Notes: generated from the sequence alone by a model not told the origin. DNA of 64,000 bases from Maricaulis sp036231565 (GCA_036231565.1 JAZAHA010000048.1:36919-100918); one strand, 5' to 3'; counted from the first letter of the stretch, positions 17,212 to 26,052 are shown. Numbers and translations: made by a program.

Positions 17212-17390
17212 TCCTCCCCATGGAATGGGGCGGGGGACCCGCGAAGCGGGGGAGGGGGCGCCGCGGTACGCGGCGGAATGGAGGAGCAAGGTTCGAACGC
17301 CCCCGGGCGCTCCGCGCCGCCCCCCAAACAGCACTCTTTGGCGACCCGATGCTGTGCATCGGCCCACTTCCCCACACGTGGGGAAGAAAG
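17212..17390. repeat. Mosaic palindromic repeat, copy 1
   Basis: An intergenic element beginning TTCCTCCCCATGGAATGGGG and ending CCCACTTCCCCACACGTGGGGAAG, containing several hairpins and the segment ACCCGATGC-TGT-GCATCGGCCCACTTCCCCA. A related element in opposite orientation lies at 25459-25626, with the same termini and a different middle. It fills most of the gap between the HxlR gene and erpA and may also act as a terminator. Confidence 0.75.
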
Positions 17391-17399
17391 CGCGGGATG

Positions 17400-17729
17400 C
17401 TAGATCGAGAAACTCGTCCCGCAGCCGCAGGCTGCGGTGGCGTTCGGATTGTGGATCTTGAAGGCGGCGCCGATCAGCTCGTCGACATAGTCGATTTCCG
17501 AACCCTCCAGGAAGGGCAGGGAGGCTTCGTCGATCACGACTTTCGCGCCGTCACGCTCGATCAGCTGGTCGTCGTCGCGGACATCGGCGTCGAGGGCGAA
17601 TGTGTAGGAGAATCCGGAGCAGCCGCCGCCTTCCACACCAACACGCAGCAGCGTTCCCGCGGCCTGGCCGGCGAGGATGGTGTTGATCTGTTTGGCCGCG
17701 GAGGCCGAGAGGGTAACATTGGCTGTCAT
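17400..17729 (-). CDS. erpA: A-type iron-sulfur cluster insertion protein (ErpA/IscA-like)
   Basis: From the ATG at 17729 the protein has 109 residues, typical of HesB/IscA proteins. The three conserved cysteines are visible: GGGCSGFSYTF and the C-terminal ACGCGTSFSI. It accepts and delivers Fe-S clusters to apoproteins in the cytoplasm. A longer frame to 17786 overlaps the region upstream of the divergent dgt gene and lacks family similarity. The erpA-dgt neighbourhood is common in Alphaproteobacteria, which supports the ErpA naming, but IscA- and SufA-type proteins cannot be told apart with certainty from sequence reading alone. Confidence 0.9.
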   Translation of the reverse strand: MTANVTLSASAAKQINTILAGQAAGTLLRVGVEGGGCSGFSYTFALDADVRDDDQLIERDGAKVVIDEASLPFLEGSEIDYVDELIGAAFKIHNPNATAACGCGTSFSI

Positions 17730-17809
17730 GGCAAAACCCGTTGGGGCATTCAGTTTCGCACTGTCATACCGTATATGGACCGCCAAGTGCGCCGATGAAA
17801 GGCCCCGAT

Positions 17810-19000
17810 ATGACGATTGCGGCGACCGACCGAAGCCGAGCCCCCTTTGCCTGCCACCCGTCGCGGTCCCGCGGCCGCCGGTTCGACCAGCCCGACAGCG
17901 CCATGCGCAATGCCTTCCAGCGCGACCGCGACCGGATCATCCACTCGGCCGCATTCCGCCGTCTGAAGGAAAAGACCCAGGTGTTCGTGGCGCATGAGGG
18001 TGATCAGTACCGCACCCGTCTGACCCACTCCCTGGAAGTCGCCCAGATCGCCCGCACCCTGGCGCGCACGCTGGGGGCCGACGAGGACCTCGCCGAGGCG
18101 CTGGCCCTGGCGCACGATCTGGGGCATCCGCCCTTCGGTCATGAGGGCGAGCGCGTTCTCGCCCAGCGCATGAAGGATTATGGCGGCTTCGACCACAACG
18201 CCCAGACCCTGCGCGTCGTGACAAAGCTGGAAGTGCGCTATCCGCAGTTTGAAGGGCTGAACCTGACCTGGGAGACGCTGGAAGGCGTGGTGAAGCACAA
18301 TGGCCCGCTGCTCACCGAGGCCTCGGGCGAGGCGGACCTGGCCTGGGCCTTCACCGATTATGACGGCTGGCGCGATCTGGAACTCGACACGCATGCCGGT
18401 CTGGAAGCCCAGATCGCGGCTCTGTCCGACGACATTGCCTACAATAATCACGATATCGATGACGGCCTGCGCTCGGGCCTTCTGCAGCTGGAGCCATTGC
18501 TGGAACTGCCGCTGGTCGGCGAGATTTTCCGCCGCGTCGAGAAACGCTGGCCCGGCCAGCCGCGCACCATCGTGATTCACGAGGCGGTGCGCGACCTGAT
18601 CGGGGTGATGGTCGGCGATGTACTGGAAGAGACGCGCCGGCGGATCGATGCGGCCCGGCCGGAGACGGCGGAGGATCTGCGCCGGCTCGACCAGCCCGTC
18701 GTGGCCTTCTCCGAGGAGATGGTGCTGCATCTGGCCGCGCTGCGCCGCCATCTCTTCGCCCATATGTACCGGCACTACAAGGTGAACCGGATGATGAGTC
18801 AGGCGGGTCGTGTGATGCGTGATCTGTTTGATCTTTATCTCAACGATCCCGGCGTCTTGCCGACCGATGTTCAGGCGGGGATGCAGGGCGCCGGCACGGC
18901 CGAGTCGGCGCGTCATGTCTGCGATTACATCGCCGGCATGACCGACCGGTTCGCCGTTGAGGAACACCGCCGCCTGTTCACGGTTCAGGGATATTTCTGA
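17810..19000 (+). CDS. dgt: Deoxyguanosinetriphosphate triphosphohydrolase-like protein
   Basis: A 396-residue HD-domain phosphohydrolase from the ATG at 17810; an in-frame ATG at 17795 is an alternative. The metal-binding HD residues lie in RTRLTHSLEVAQIARTLAR and LALAHDLGHPPFGHEGE, and the N-terminal RDRDRIIHSAAFRRLKEKTQVF is a signature of the dGTPase type 2 subfamily. Members hydrolyse dNTPs to deoxynucleosides and triphosphate and tune nucleotide pools. Divergent from erpA. In many relatives argS follows; here the next gene is the SPOR protein after 126 bp. Confidence 0.94.
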   Translation: MTIAATDRSRAPFACHPSRSRGRRFDQPDSAMRNAFQRDRDRIIHSAAFRRLKEKTQVFVAHEGDQYRTRLTHSLEVAQIARTLARTLGADEDLAEALALAHDLGHPPFGHEGERVLAQRMKDYGGFDHNAQTLRVVTKLEVRYPQFEGLNLTWETLEGVVKHNGPLLTEASGEADLAWAFTDYDGWRDLELDTHAGLEAQIAALSDDIAYNNHDIDDGLRSGLLQLEPLLELPLVGEIFRRVEKRWPGQPRTIVIHEAVRDLIGVMVGDVLEETRRRIDAARPETAEDLRRLDQPVVAFSEEMVLHLAALRRHLFAHMYRHYKVNRMMSQAGRVMRDLFDLYLNDPGVLPTDVQAGMQGAGTAESARHVCDYIAGMTDRFAVEEHRRLFTVQGYF

Positions 19001-19126
19001 GCCAGGCTGCCGGATGCGGCCGCACCGGGCTGCACCGGCGCATGAATTGCGGCGCCATCCGGTGCTATCGTTTTTCGCGCGGGAAGCGATTCGCTTGCCG
19101 CAAGAGCTGTGAGACGCCAGAGCACG

Positions 19127-19987
19127 ATGACCGACAAGGATGATGACAGCCGCATCGGCGCCTATGCCCCGCCGGCGGACGAGTTCTCCACTTTCGATGC
19201 GCGCGAGGAAGACGCGCGCCGCGGCCCGCTGCTGCTGACGGCAGCGCTGGCGGTGTTCATCCTGTTCCTCGGCGTTGTGTGGAGTGCCTATAATCAGGGC
19301 CTGCGCGAAAGCGGCCGTGACGGCGCACCGCGGCTTGTTCCCAATGAAGAGCCTTATCGTGAGCGCCCGGCCGACCCGGGCGGCGAGGAGACGCCGGACA
19401 CGGATCTGGAAGTCTATGACCGTCTGACCGGCGACAGCGATGAGGGCGATGGTCCGGTCTCCCTGCGCCCGGCGCCGGAAGAGCCGATCGAGGACAGCCG
19501 TCCGGCCCTGCGGGTCGAGACGGTCGATGCCGACGAGACGGGCGAGGACGTCACGCCGCGCCAGGCGCCCGATCGTCCGGCGGAGACACAGCCCGATCCC
19601 GAGCCGCAGGAAACGGCGCCGGCGCAGAGCGAGCTGGAGCCCGAGCCTGCTACGCGCGATTCCGAGCCTGAACCCGCCCCGGCGGAAACCCGGTCCGATC
19701 CTGCACCGGCCCAGCCGGCTCCGGCAGTGAACCGCAATGGCGACTGGGTGGTACAGATCGCCGCCTTCCGCAGCGAAGCCGACGCCGAAGCGGCCTGGGT
19801 CGCCTTCCGCACGCGCTTCTCCGACATTGCCTCAGGCCTGGCGCCGGATGTGGTGCAGGTCGAGATTCCCAATCGCGGCACCTATCATCGCCTGCGCATC
19901 GCGGCGTTCGAGACGCGCGATGACGCGGTCGGCTTCTGCTCGACCCTGCAGGGCCGCGGTCAGGACTGCCTGGTGGCGCGCCGATGA
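19127..19987 (+). CDS. SPOR-domain membrane protein
   Basis: A 286-residue bitopic membrane protein. A short cytoplasmic N-terminus is followed by one membrane segment (LLLTAALAVFILFLGVVWSA), a long periplasmic linker rich in Pro, Glu and Asp, and a C-terminal SPOR domain (GDWVVQIAAFRSEADAEAAW to GRGQDCLVARR). SPOR domains bind denuded glycan strands of septal peptidoglycan, so a role in cell division or envelope turnover is likely. Its stop overlaps the nagZ start (ATGA), coupling it to peptidoglycan recycling. The ATG at 19127 is preferred over one six codons upstream. Confidence 0.9.
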   Translation: MTDKDDDSRIGAYAPPADEFSTFDAREEDARRGPLLLTAALAVFILFLGVVWSAYNQGLRESGRDGAPRLVPNEEPYRERPADPGGEETPDTDLEVYDRLTGDSDEGDGPVSLRPAPEEPIEDSRPALRVETVDADETGEDVTPRQAPDRPAETQPDPEPQETAPAQSELEPEPATRDSEPEPAPAETRSDPAPAQPAPAVNRNGDWVVQIAAFRSEADAEAAWVAFRTRFSDIASGLAPDVVQVEIPNRGTYHRLRIAAFETRDDAVGFCSTLQGRGQDCLVARR

Positions 19988-21003
19988 GCGGCGTGTCTTC
20001 GGCGATCTATGGTCTGGCCGGGCTGACGCTCGATCCGGAAGAAAAGGCCTTCTTCCGCGATGCCGACCCCTGGGGCTTCATCCTGTTTGCCCGCAATGTC
20101 GAAGGCGTGCGCCAGCTCTCGCGCCTGACGCTGGAACTGCGCGACTGCGTGGGCCGGGATGCCCCGATCCTGATCGACCAGGAAGGCGGGCGCGTGGCGC
20201 GTCTGAAACCGCCGACCTGGCGGGCTGCGCCTGCGGCCCAGCGTTTCGCCGATCTCTATCTCAGGGACGAGGAAGCGGCGATCGAGGCGACGCGCCTCAA
20301 TCATCGCCTGCTCGCGCACGAGCTGCGCGCGGTCGGGATCGATGTCGACTGTGCGCCCGTTGCCGATCTGCGCATCGAGGGCGCTGACGCGATTATCGGG
20401 GATCGTGCCTTCGGGACGACGCCGGAACCCATCGCCCACCTCGGCCGCGCCGCGATGGAGGGGCTGATGGCGGGCGGTGTTGCTCCGATCATCAAGCACA
20501 TTCCCGGTCACGGCCGGGCGAAGGCCGACAGCCATCTGGAATTGCCGGTGGTGCCGGAGGAGCATGGCCTGCTGTCGGAGACCGATTTTGCGCCCTTCAA
20601 GGCCCTGAACGATGCGCCGATGGCGATGACGGCCCACATCGTCTACGCCGATATCGATGACAGCGCCCCGGCGACCCAGTCGCGCGAGGTCGTGGAAAAG
20701 GTGATCCGCAGCGAGATCGGTTTTGACGGTCTCCTGATGACCGACGATCTGTCGATGAAGGCGCTGCAGGGGACGTTCCGCGAGCGGGGCGAGCGGTCCT
20801 TGAAGGCCGGGTGTGATATGCTGCTTCACTGCAATGGCGACATGGCGGAAATGAAGGCTGTCGCCGAAGGGGCTGCAAGGCTGGACGGCAAGCGCCTGGA
20901 ACGGGCCGATGCCGCCGCCGCGGCGCGCGGGACAATCGAAGAATTCGACCCGCAGGACGCCGAATCGCGGCTGAATGCCTTGCTTGAACCTGTCACAGGC
21001 TAG
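19984..21003 (+). CDS. nagZ: Beta-N-acetylhexosaminidase
   Basis: A 339-residue cytoplasmic glycoside hydrolase family 3 enzyme that removes GlcNAc from anhydro-muropeptides in peptidoglycan recycling. The NagZ signature loop KHIPGHGRAKADSHLELP carries the catalytic His/Asp dyad, and the nucleophile is the Asp in LLMTDDLSM. DQEGGRVARLKPP near the N-terminus is also family-typical. It overlaps the SPOR gene by 4 bp and is followed by scpA. Confidence 0.95.
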   Translation: MSGVSSAIYGLAGLTLDPEEKAFFRDADPWGFILFARNVEGVRQLSRLTLELRDCVGRDAPILIDQEGGRVARLKPPTWRAAPAAQRFADLYLRDEEAAIEATRLNHRLLAHELRAVGIDVDCAPVADLRIEGADAIIGDRAFGTTPEPIAHLGRAAMEGLMAGGVAPIIKHIPGHGRAKADSHLELPVVPEEHGLLSETDFAPFKALNDAPMAMTAHIVYADIDDSAPATQSREVVEKVIRSEIGFDGLLMTDDLSMKALQGTFRERGERSLKAGCDMLLHCNGDMAEMKAVAEGAARLDGKRLERADAAAAARGTIEEFDPQDAESRLNALLEPVTG

Positions 21004-21016
21004 CGGGGCGGCTCAC

Positions 21017-21841
21017 GTGTCGGAGCGAAACTTGATCGAGGAGTTCGAGGAGGACGTACGGTTTGAAGCCGCCGAGGAGGCGGAAGCCGACGCCCTGATC
21101 GTCGATCTGGACGGCTTTGAAGGTCCGCTCCACCTGCTCTTGGCTCTCGCCCGCAAGCGCAAGGTCGATCTCGCCCGGATATCCATCCTGGAGCTGGCCG
21201 AACAGTATCTGCAATTCATGGAAGCGGCGCGCCGCCGCCGGCTCGATCTGGCGGCCGACTATCTGGTGATGGCGGCCTGGCTGGCCTTCCTGAAATCGAA
21301 AATGCTGCTGCCCAAGCCGAAGAAGGATGAAGACGAGGCACCCGCCGAGGTCATGGCCGCGGCGCTGGCCTTCCGTCTGCGGCGGCTGGAAGCCATGCGT
21401 GCCGCCGGTGAGGCCCTGTTTGCCCAGCCGCTCCTGCACACGGATGTGCATCCCGGCGGCCAGCCGGATGGGGTGCGCTCGACCCGGTCGGTGATCTATG
21501 AAGCCGATCTGCACGATCTCCTGTCGGCCTATTCGCGCCGCCGGATCCGGCAGGCGCGCTCGTCCTACCGGCCGCCATCACCGCGTGTCTACCAGCTCGA
21601 TACGGCCCGCCAGCGGCTGGACAAGCTGATGCCGGAAATCCGCGACTGGCGCGATCTGGATACCCTGTTGCCGGATATGGGGGAATTGGGCGCCAATCCA
21701 CCGCCCCTGCGCTCCGTGCGGGCCAGCTCGATGCTGGCCGCCCTTGAAATCACCAAGGAAGGCCATGCACGATTGCGTCAGCGCGAGGCCTATGCCCCGC
21801 TCTACGTTCGGGCTGCCGGGGACAACGCAGAGCATGACTGA
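21017..21841 (+). CDS. scpA: Segregation and condensation protein A
   Basis: The kleisin subunit of the SMC-ScpAB condensin complex. The GTG at 21017, just after the nagZ stop, gives 274 residues; an in-frame ATG at 20975 inside nagZ is an alternative. The N-terminal DLDGFEGPLHLLLALARKRKVDLARISI is the SMC-binding signature, and the C-terminal region forms the winged helix that binds the SMC head. Its stop overlaps the scpB start by 8 bp, as usual for this pair. Confidence 0.94.
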   Translation: MSERNLIEEFEEDVRFEAAEEAEADALIVDLDGFEGPLHLLLALARKRKVDLARISILELAEQYLQFMEAARRRRLDLAADYLVMAAWLAFLKSKMLLPKPKKDEDEAPAEVMAAALAFRLRRLEAMRAAGEALFAQPLLHTDVHPGGQPDGVRSTRSVIYEADLHDLLSAYSRRRIRQARSSYRPPSPRVYQLDTARQRLDKLMPEIRDWRDLDTLLPDMGELGANPPPLRSVRASSMLAALEITKEGHARLRQREAYAPLYVRAAGDNAEHD

Positions 21842-22640
21842 CGACGAAGACGGCAAGACCGGCGACGCGATTTCCGATGCGATCGCCGCGCTGCGCGAAC
21901 GCGCGGACCGGCAGGGGCCGTCCGTACTGGCCGATGACGAGGCCTCCAAGGCGCTGGGCGTGCATCTGGCCGTGAACACCGAGCGCCAGAATTTGCGCAT
22001 TCTCGAAGCCCTCCTGTTTGCCGCCAACGAACCGCTGGACGAGGAGACCCTGATCGGGCGCCTGCCGCTCGAGGCGAATATCCAGGCACTGCTGGCGACG
22101 CTGGCTGCCGAATACGAGGAGCGGGGGGTGCGGCTGACGGAAGTCGGCGGGCGCTGGCGTTTCGAAACGGCGCCGGACCTTGCCGATGTCCTCACCGAAG
22201 TCCGCCAGGAACCGCGCAAACTGTCCCAGGCAGCGCTGGAGACACTGTCCATCATCGCCTATCACCAGCCGGTGACGCGCGCCGAGATCGAGGAAATCCG
22301 CGGTGTTGCCGTGTCCAAGGGCACGCTGGACCTCCTGTTCGAACTGCGCTGGATCCGGCCGCGCGGCCGCCGCCGTACGCCGGGGCGCCCGATCACCTAC
22401 GGCACCACCTCGCAGTTTCTTGAATATTTCTCGCTGTCGACGATCGGCGACCTGCCCGGCATGGCCGACCTCAAAGCCGCTGGCCTGCTTGATGCCCGCC
22501 TGCCGCCAGACTTCACCGTCCCCGATCCCTCACGCGTCGAACAACCCGAATTGATCGAGGATCCGCTGGACGACGAGGAAATTCACGCCTTCCATGTCGA
22601 CTTCATGGAAAGTGATGACGATCCGGACGGCGCCGCCTGA
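21834..22640 (+). CDS. scpB: Segregation and condensation protein B
   Basis: A 268-residue partner of ScpA with two winged-helix domains. The family features ILEALLFAANEPLDEETL and LETLSIIAYHQPVTRAEIEEIRGV are clear, as is KGTLDLLFELRWIRPRGRR. The ATG at 21834 overlaps the scpA stop. An acidic C-terminal tail after about residue 230 is not part of the core. It dimerises and stabilises ScpA on SMC during chromosome segregation. Confidence 0.95.
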   Translation: MTDDEDGKTGDAISDAIAALRERADRQGPSVLADDEASKALGVHLAVNTERQNLRILEALLFAANEPLDEETLIGRLPLEANIQALLATLAAEYEERGVRLTEVGGRWRFETAPDLADVLTEVRQEPRKLSQAALETLSIIAYHQPVTRAEIEEIRGVAVSKGTLDLLFELRWIRPRGRRRTPGRPITYGTTSQFLEYFSLSTIGDLPGMADLKAAGLLDARLPPDFTVPDPSRVEQPELIEDPLDDEEIHAFHVDFMESDDDPDGAA

Positions 22641-22707
22641 GGCCGGGATTGGACGCAGCGCAGCAAACGCAGTAGATCAGAACGAGTTCTTCAAGTCGGA
22701 GGGGCAT

Positions 22708-22923
22708 ATGGCTCCGGGTATGTGGCAAATCCTGCTGGTCGTCCTGCTCGCCGTTCTGCTGTTTGGCGGACGCGGCAAGATCGCTTCCGTGATGGGTGAT
22801 TTCGCCAAGGGTATCACGAGTTTCCGCAAGGGCCTCAAGGACGAGGACGACAGCCAGTCGGCCTCGAACGACGCGTCCTCGATCGGCAGCGAAACCCGCG
22901 ACGACGAAAAGACCGGGAGCTAG
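22708..22923 (+). CDS. tatA: Sec-independent protein translocase TatA
   Basis: A 71-residue protein from the ATG at 22708, preceded by GGAGGGG. It has one N-terminal membrane helix (WQILLVVLLAVLLFGG), the hinge GRGKI, an amphipathic helix (VMGDFAKGITSFRKGL) and an acidic tail, which is the TatA layout. It forms the pore-like component of twin-arginine export of folded proteins. It lies in the order tatA-tatB-tatC with minimal spacing. The kelch protein at 60588-61628 is a probable substrate. Confidence 0.94.
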   Translation: MAPGMWQILLVVLLAVLLFGGRGKIASVMGDFAKGITSFRKGLKDEDDSQSASNDASSIGSETRDDEKTGS

Positions 22924-22926
22924 GCG

Positions 22927-23286
22927 ATGAGCCCCGGCATCGGCATGCCGGAACTGATGGTGGTTCTGGTCCTGGCGCTTGTTGTCGTCGGGCCGCAACA
23001 GCTGCCTGTGATGATGCGCAAGGTCGGCCAGATGATGGCGCAGATGCGCGCCATGGCGAAAGACTTCCAGCACTCCTTCGAGGAAATCGGCCGCGAGACC
23101 GAACTCGCCGAGCTGCGCAAGGAGATCGAGGCGCTGAAGAAGTCCAACCCGGTGGAGGAAATCCGCGGCGAGGTCGACAAGGTCGCCTATGAAGCACGCT
23201 TCGGCGACGACGAGGTGCGCCAGCAGAAGATTGCCGCGGCGCAGCCGGACAAGCCGGCCAGCCTGCCGGAACGGGGTGACGGTTAG
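22927..23286 (+). CDS. tatB: Sec-independent protein translocase TatB
   Basis: A 119-residue protein, three bases after tatA. The N-terminal membrane helix (MPELMVVLVLALVVVGPQQLP) contains the TatB-type Glu and the conserved GPQQLP hinge, followed by a long amphipathic region (MMRKVGQMMAQMRAMAKDF). TatB binds signal peptides together with TatC in the receptor complex. Confidence 0.94.
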   Translation: MSPGIGMPELMVVLVLALVVVGPQQLPVMMRKVGQMMAQMRAMAKDFQHSFEEIGRETELAELRKEIEALKKSNPVEEIRGEVDKVAYEARFGDDEVRQQKIAAAQPDKPASLPERGDG

Positions 23287-23291
23287 CCGCC

Positions 23292-24110
23292 ATGGGTCAT
23301 GTCGAGGACGATGAAGTCGAGGCGAGCCGGGCGCCGCTGATCGATCACCTGATCGAACTGCGCTCGCGGCTGATCATCATCATCGCCTGCCTGACGGTCG
23401 GCTTCATCACCTGTTTCATCTTCTCCAGCCAGCTCTACCAGCTGCTGCTCATCCCCTATCGCGATGCTGCCGCGGCCGTGCGGGGCGTGCCGGTGGAGGA
23501 GCTGAACCTGACGGCGAACTTCTTCGCGCCGCTGGAATTCTTCTTCGTGCGCCTGAAGCTCTCCCTGGTCGGCGCGATCATCGTGATCTTCCCGGTCATC
23601 GCCTGGCAGGTCTACGGCTTCGTCGCGCCAGGGCTCTACAAGAATGAGCGCGGCGCCTTCGCGCCCTTCCTGGCGCTCTCGCCGCTGCTGTTCGGCCTCG
23701 GCGTGGCCTTTGTCTATTATTTCGTCCTGCCCATGGTGATGCGCTTCTCGCTGGGCCAGGAACAGGTGCCGGAGCTTGCAGGCACACGGATCGAGCTCCT
23801 GCTGAACGTGTCCGACTACATGAACCTGATCACCACGCTGATGCTGGTGTTCGGGATCTCCTTCCAGATGCCGGTTTTCCTGATGTTGCTGGCCAAGGCG
23901 GGCATCCTGCGCGCGCAGACCCTGCTGAAAGGCTGGCGTTTCGCGGTGGTGGGTATCGCGCTCTTCGCCGCCTTTGCGACACCGCCCGATCCGATCAGCC
24001 AGATCATGCTCGGCGGAGCGCTCCTGCTGCTCTACTTCGTGTCGATCGGGGCGATGCACCTGATGGAACCGAAAGAGCGCGGCGAGGACGAAGACTCCTC
24101 TGCCTCCTGA
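23292..24110 (+). CDS. tatC: Sec-independent protein translocase TatC
   Basis: A 272-residue polytopic inner-membrane protein with six predicted helices. The N-terminal PLIDHLIELRSRLIII carries the conserved Glu-Leu-Arg signal-peptide-binding motif, and NFFAPLEFFFVRLKLSLV and FGISFQMPVFLMLL are TatC signatures. It is the core receptor for twin-arginine signals. A compact hairpin terminator lies just downstream before serS. Confidence 0.96.
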   Translation: MGHVEDDEVEASRAPLIDHLIELRSRLIIIIACLTVGFITCFIFSSQLYQLLLIPYRDAAAAVRGVPVEELNLTANFFAPLEFFFVRLKLSLVGAIIVIFPVIAWQVYGFVAPGLYKNERGAFAPFLALSPLLFGLGVAFVYYFVLPMVMRFSLGQEQVPELAGTRIELLLNVSDYMNLITTLMLVFGISFQMPVFLMLLAKAGILRAQTLLKGWRFAVVGIALFAAFATPPDPISQIMLGGALLLLYFVSIGAMHLMEPKERGEDEDSSAS

Positions 24111-24132
24111 TCCGGTTTACGCCGCGCCCGGG

Positions 24133-24152
24133 CGCGGCTATAGCCGCGTTTT
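24133..24152 (+). terminator. Hairpin terminator between tatC and serS
   Basis: CGCGGC-TATA-GCCGCG followed by TTTT. The left arm is also part of a second perfect palindrome, GCCGCGCCCGGGCGCGGC (24121-24138), so the two hairpins are mutually exclusive. It probably ends the nagZ/scp/tat transcript. Confidence 0.5.
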
Positions 24153-24179
24153 CACCTGTTCCAGACAACGGTTCCAGCC

Positions 24180-25454
24180 ATGCACGATATCAAGCTCGTT
24201 CGCGATAATCCCGAAGCCTTCGACCAGGGTCTCGCCCTGCGCGGCCTGGAACCGCAATCCTCACAGCTGATCGCCCTGGACACACAGCGCCGCGAAGCCC
24301 TGACCAGGCAGCAGGAAGCCGAGACCGAGCGCAATGCGCTGTCCAAGCAGATCGGCAAGGCGAAGGCCTCGGGCGATGAGGACGAGTTCAACCGTCTGCG
24401 CAGTGAAGTCGACCGCCTGAAGACCGTGCTGGAAGAGGCCGGTCAGCAGGCGCGCCATTTCGACGAGACGCTGAGCCAGCATCTCGCCGCGCTGCCCAAT
24501 TTGCCGGAAGAGGGCGTGCCGGCCGGCGAGGACGAGGCCGGCAATGTCGAGCAGCGCCGCTGGGGCGATCCGCGCGAATTCGATTTCGAGCCGAAGGATC
24601 ACGTCGATCTGGGAGAGGGGCTTGGCCAGATGGATTTCGAGGGCGCGGCCGCCCTGTCCGGCGCGCGCTTCGTGGCGCTCAAGGGCCCGCTGGCGCGGCT
24701 CGAGCGTGCACTGGCGCAATTCATGCTCGACCTGCACACATCCGAGCACGGCTATCTGGAAGTCTCGCCGCCCTACATGGTGCGCGATGAGGCGATGTTC
24801 GGCACAGGGCAATTGCCCAAATTCGCCGACGACCTCTTCCGCACGACCGACCATCGCTGGCTGATCCCGACGGCTGAAGTGCCGCTGACCAATCTGGCGC
24901 GTGAGGCGATCCATCCGGAAAGTGCGCTGCCGATGCGCATGACAGCACATACGCCGTGCTTCAGGGCCGAGGCCGGTTCGGCCGGCCGCGACACGCGCGG
25001 CATGATCCGCATGCACCAGTTCCACAAGGTGGAGATGGTGGCGATCACGACGCCCGACGAAAGTGCGGGCGAGCTGGAGCGGATGACGGGCTGTGCGGAA
25101 AAAGTGCTGCAGCTGCTGGGCCTGCCCTACCGCGTGATGTTGCTGTGCTCGGGCGATATGGGTTTCTCGGCCAAGCGCACCTATGACCTGGAAGTCTGGG
25201 TGCCGAGCCAGAAGAACTACCGCGAGATCTCGTCCTGTTCGAACTGCGGCGACTTCCAGGCGCGGCGCATGAATGCCCGCTTCCGCAAGGAGGGCGAAAA
25301 GCGTCCGCTCTTCCTGCACACGCTGAACGGATCCGGTGTGGCAACCGGCCGGGCCCTTCTGGCGGTGATGGAGAACTACCAGAACGCCGATGGTTCGATC
25401 ACCGTGCCGGACGTGCTGCGCCGGTATATGGGCGGTGTGGAGAGGATCGGCTGA
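24180..25454 (+). CDS. serS: Seryl-tRNA synthetase
   Basis: A 424-residue class II synthetase. The N-terminal coiled-coil arm (about residues 30-105, rich in Glu, Lys and Arg heptads) binds the long variable arm of tRNA-Ser. The catalytic core shows motif 2, FRAEAGSAGRDTRGMIRMHQFHKVEM, and motif 3 in LNGSGVATGRALLAVMENYQ. Normal length, standalone gene. Confidence 0.97.
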   Translation: MHDIKLVRDNPEAFDQGLALRGLEPQSSQLIALDTQRREALTRQQEAETERNALSKQIGKAKASGDEDEFNRLRSEVDRLKTVLEEAGQQARHFDETLSQHLAALPNLPEEGVPAGEDEAGNVEQRRWGDPREFDFEPKDHVDLGEGLGQMDFEGAAALSGARFVALKGPLARLERALAQFMLDLHTSEHGYLEVSPPYMVRDEAMFGTGQLPKFADDLFRTTDHRWLIPTAEVPLTNLAREAIHPESALPMRMTAHTPCFRAEAGSAGRDTRGMIRMHQFHKVEMVAITTPDESAGELERMTGCAEKVLQLLGLPYRVMLLCSGDMGFSAKRTYDLEVWVPSQKNYREISSCSNCGDFQARRMNARFRKEGEKRPLFLHTLNGSGVATGRALLAVMENYQNADGSITVPDVLRRYMGGVERIG

Positions 25455-25458
25455 TCGT

Positions 25459-25626
25459 TTTCTTCCCCGCAGCACGTGGGGAAGTGGGCCGATGCGGCGC
25501 ATCGGGTTGAACGGGGCGCGGCCGAGCCTGATTTAGACATTCCGCCTGCGCTTCGCTCCAGCGGCTCCTCCGTCTCGCCGCTCACGCGGCGATCCACCTC
25601 CCCAGCTCACGTTGGGGAGGAAAGGG
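25459..25626. repeat. Mosaic palindromic repeat, copy 2
   Basis: Inverted relative to the element at 17212-17390. Read on the minus strand it begins TTTCCTCCCCAACGTGAGCT and ends CCCACTTCCCCACGTGCTGC followed by GGGGAAGAA, sharing both termini and ACCCGATGC/GCATCGGCCCACTTCCCCA with copy 1. The central portion differs. It occupies the gap between serS and the toxin-antitoxin locus. Confidence 0.75.
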
Positions 25627-25675
25627 GATAAGAAGTCTTCCGGGGACGCGTACCGCAGGTACACGTCCCCATGAC

Positions 25676-26052
25676 TTAACGCGTTGCGGTATGCGCCCGT
25701 AGCCAGGGCTCCAGCTTCTCGAAGCGGAACTCGCGGCCTTCGTAGAGGCCGAGGATGAAATCGATAGACCCGTCGACGGAAACCGTGATTTCCAGACCAT
25801 TCAGACCGAGGAAGATGTCGACGGATGAGAAAGCCGTTCGCTTGTTCCCGTCGATAAAGGGATGATTTTGCGAAAGACTTTCCCAAAGCGCGGCGGCTTC
25901 CGCGATCACGTCGACGTAGTAGCCCGTCTGTGGGCGCATCAGGCCGACTCAAGCCCCGCTTCGTCCCGGAGGCCGTCGCTGCCGCCAAATATCTCGATCT
26001 GACGCCTGTGAATGAACAGGACACTCTGCTTCGTCAGATAGGTGCGGGTCAC
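25676..26052 (-). pseudogene. Doc/Fic-type toxin gene broken by a one-base frameshift
   Basis: Read on the minus strand, a GTG at 26050-26052 overlaps the antitoxin stop and begins VTRTYLTKQSVLFIHRRQ, continuing FGGSDGLRDEAGLESA before a TGA at 25939-25941. The next frame, from an ATG at 25939, continues RPQTGYYVDVIAEAAALWESL and HPFIDGNKRTAF, the Fic/Doc catalytic motif. In intact Doc proteins these parts are one chain of about 126 residues; here they total 124. One missing base between GCC and TGATG explains the break. The downstream part could in principle be made by reinitiation, but without the N-terminal region activity is doubtful. Sequencing error is also possible. Confidence 0.75.

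Noticed and set aside
17280..17330. GGTTCGAAC resembling a tRNA T-loop
   Set aside because: No acceptor stem, anticodon arm or D-arm can be built around it; it lies in the mosaic repeat.
24150..24176. GTTC...GTTC pair before serS as a LexA box
   Set aside because: The spacing is nine bases instead of seven, and serS is not a typical SOS gene.
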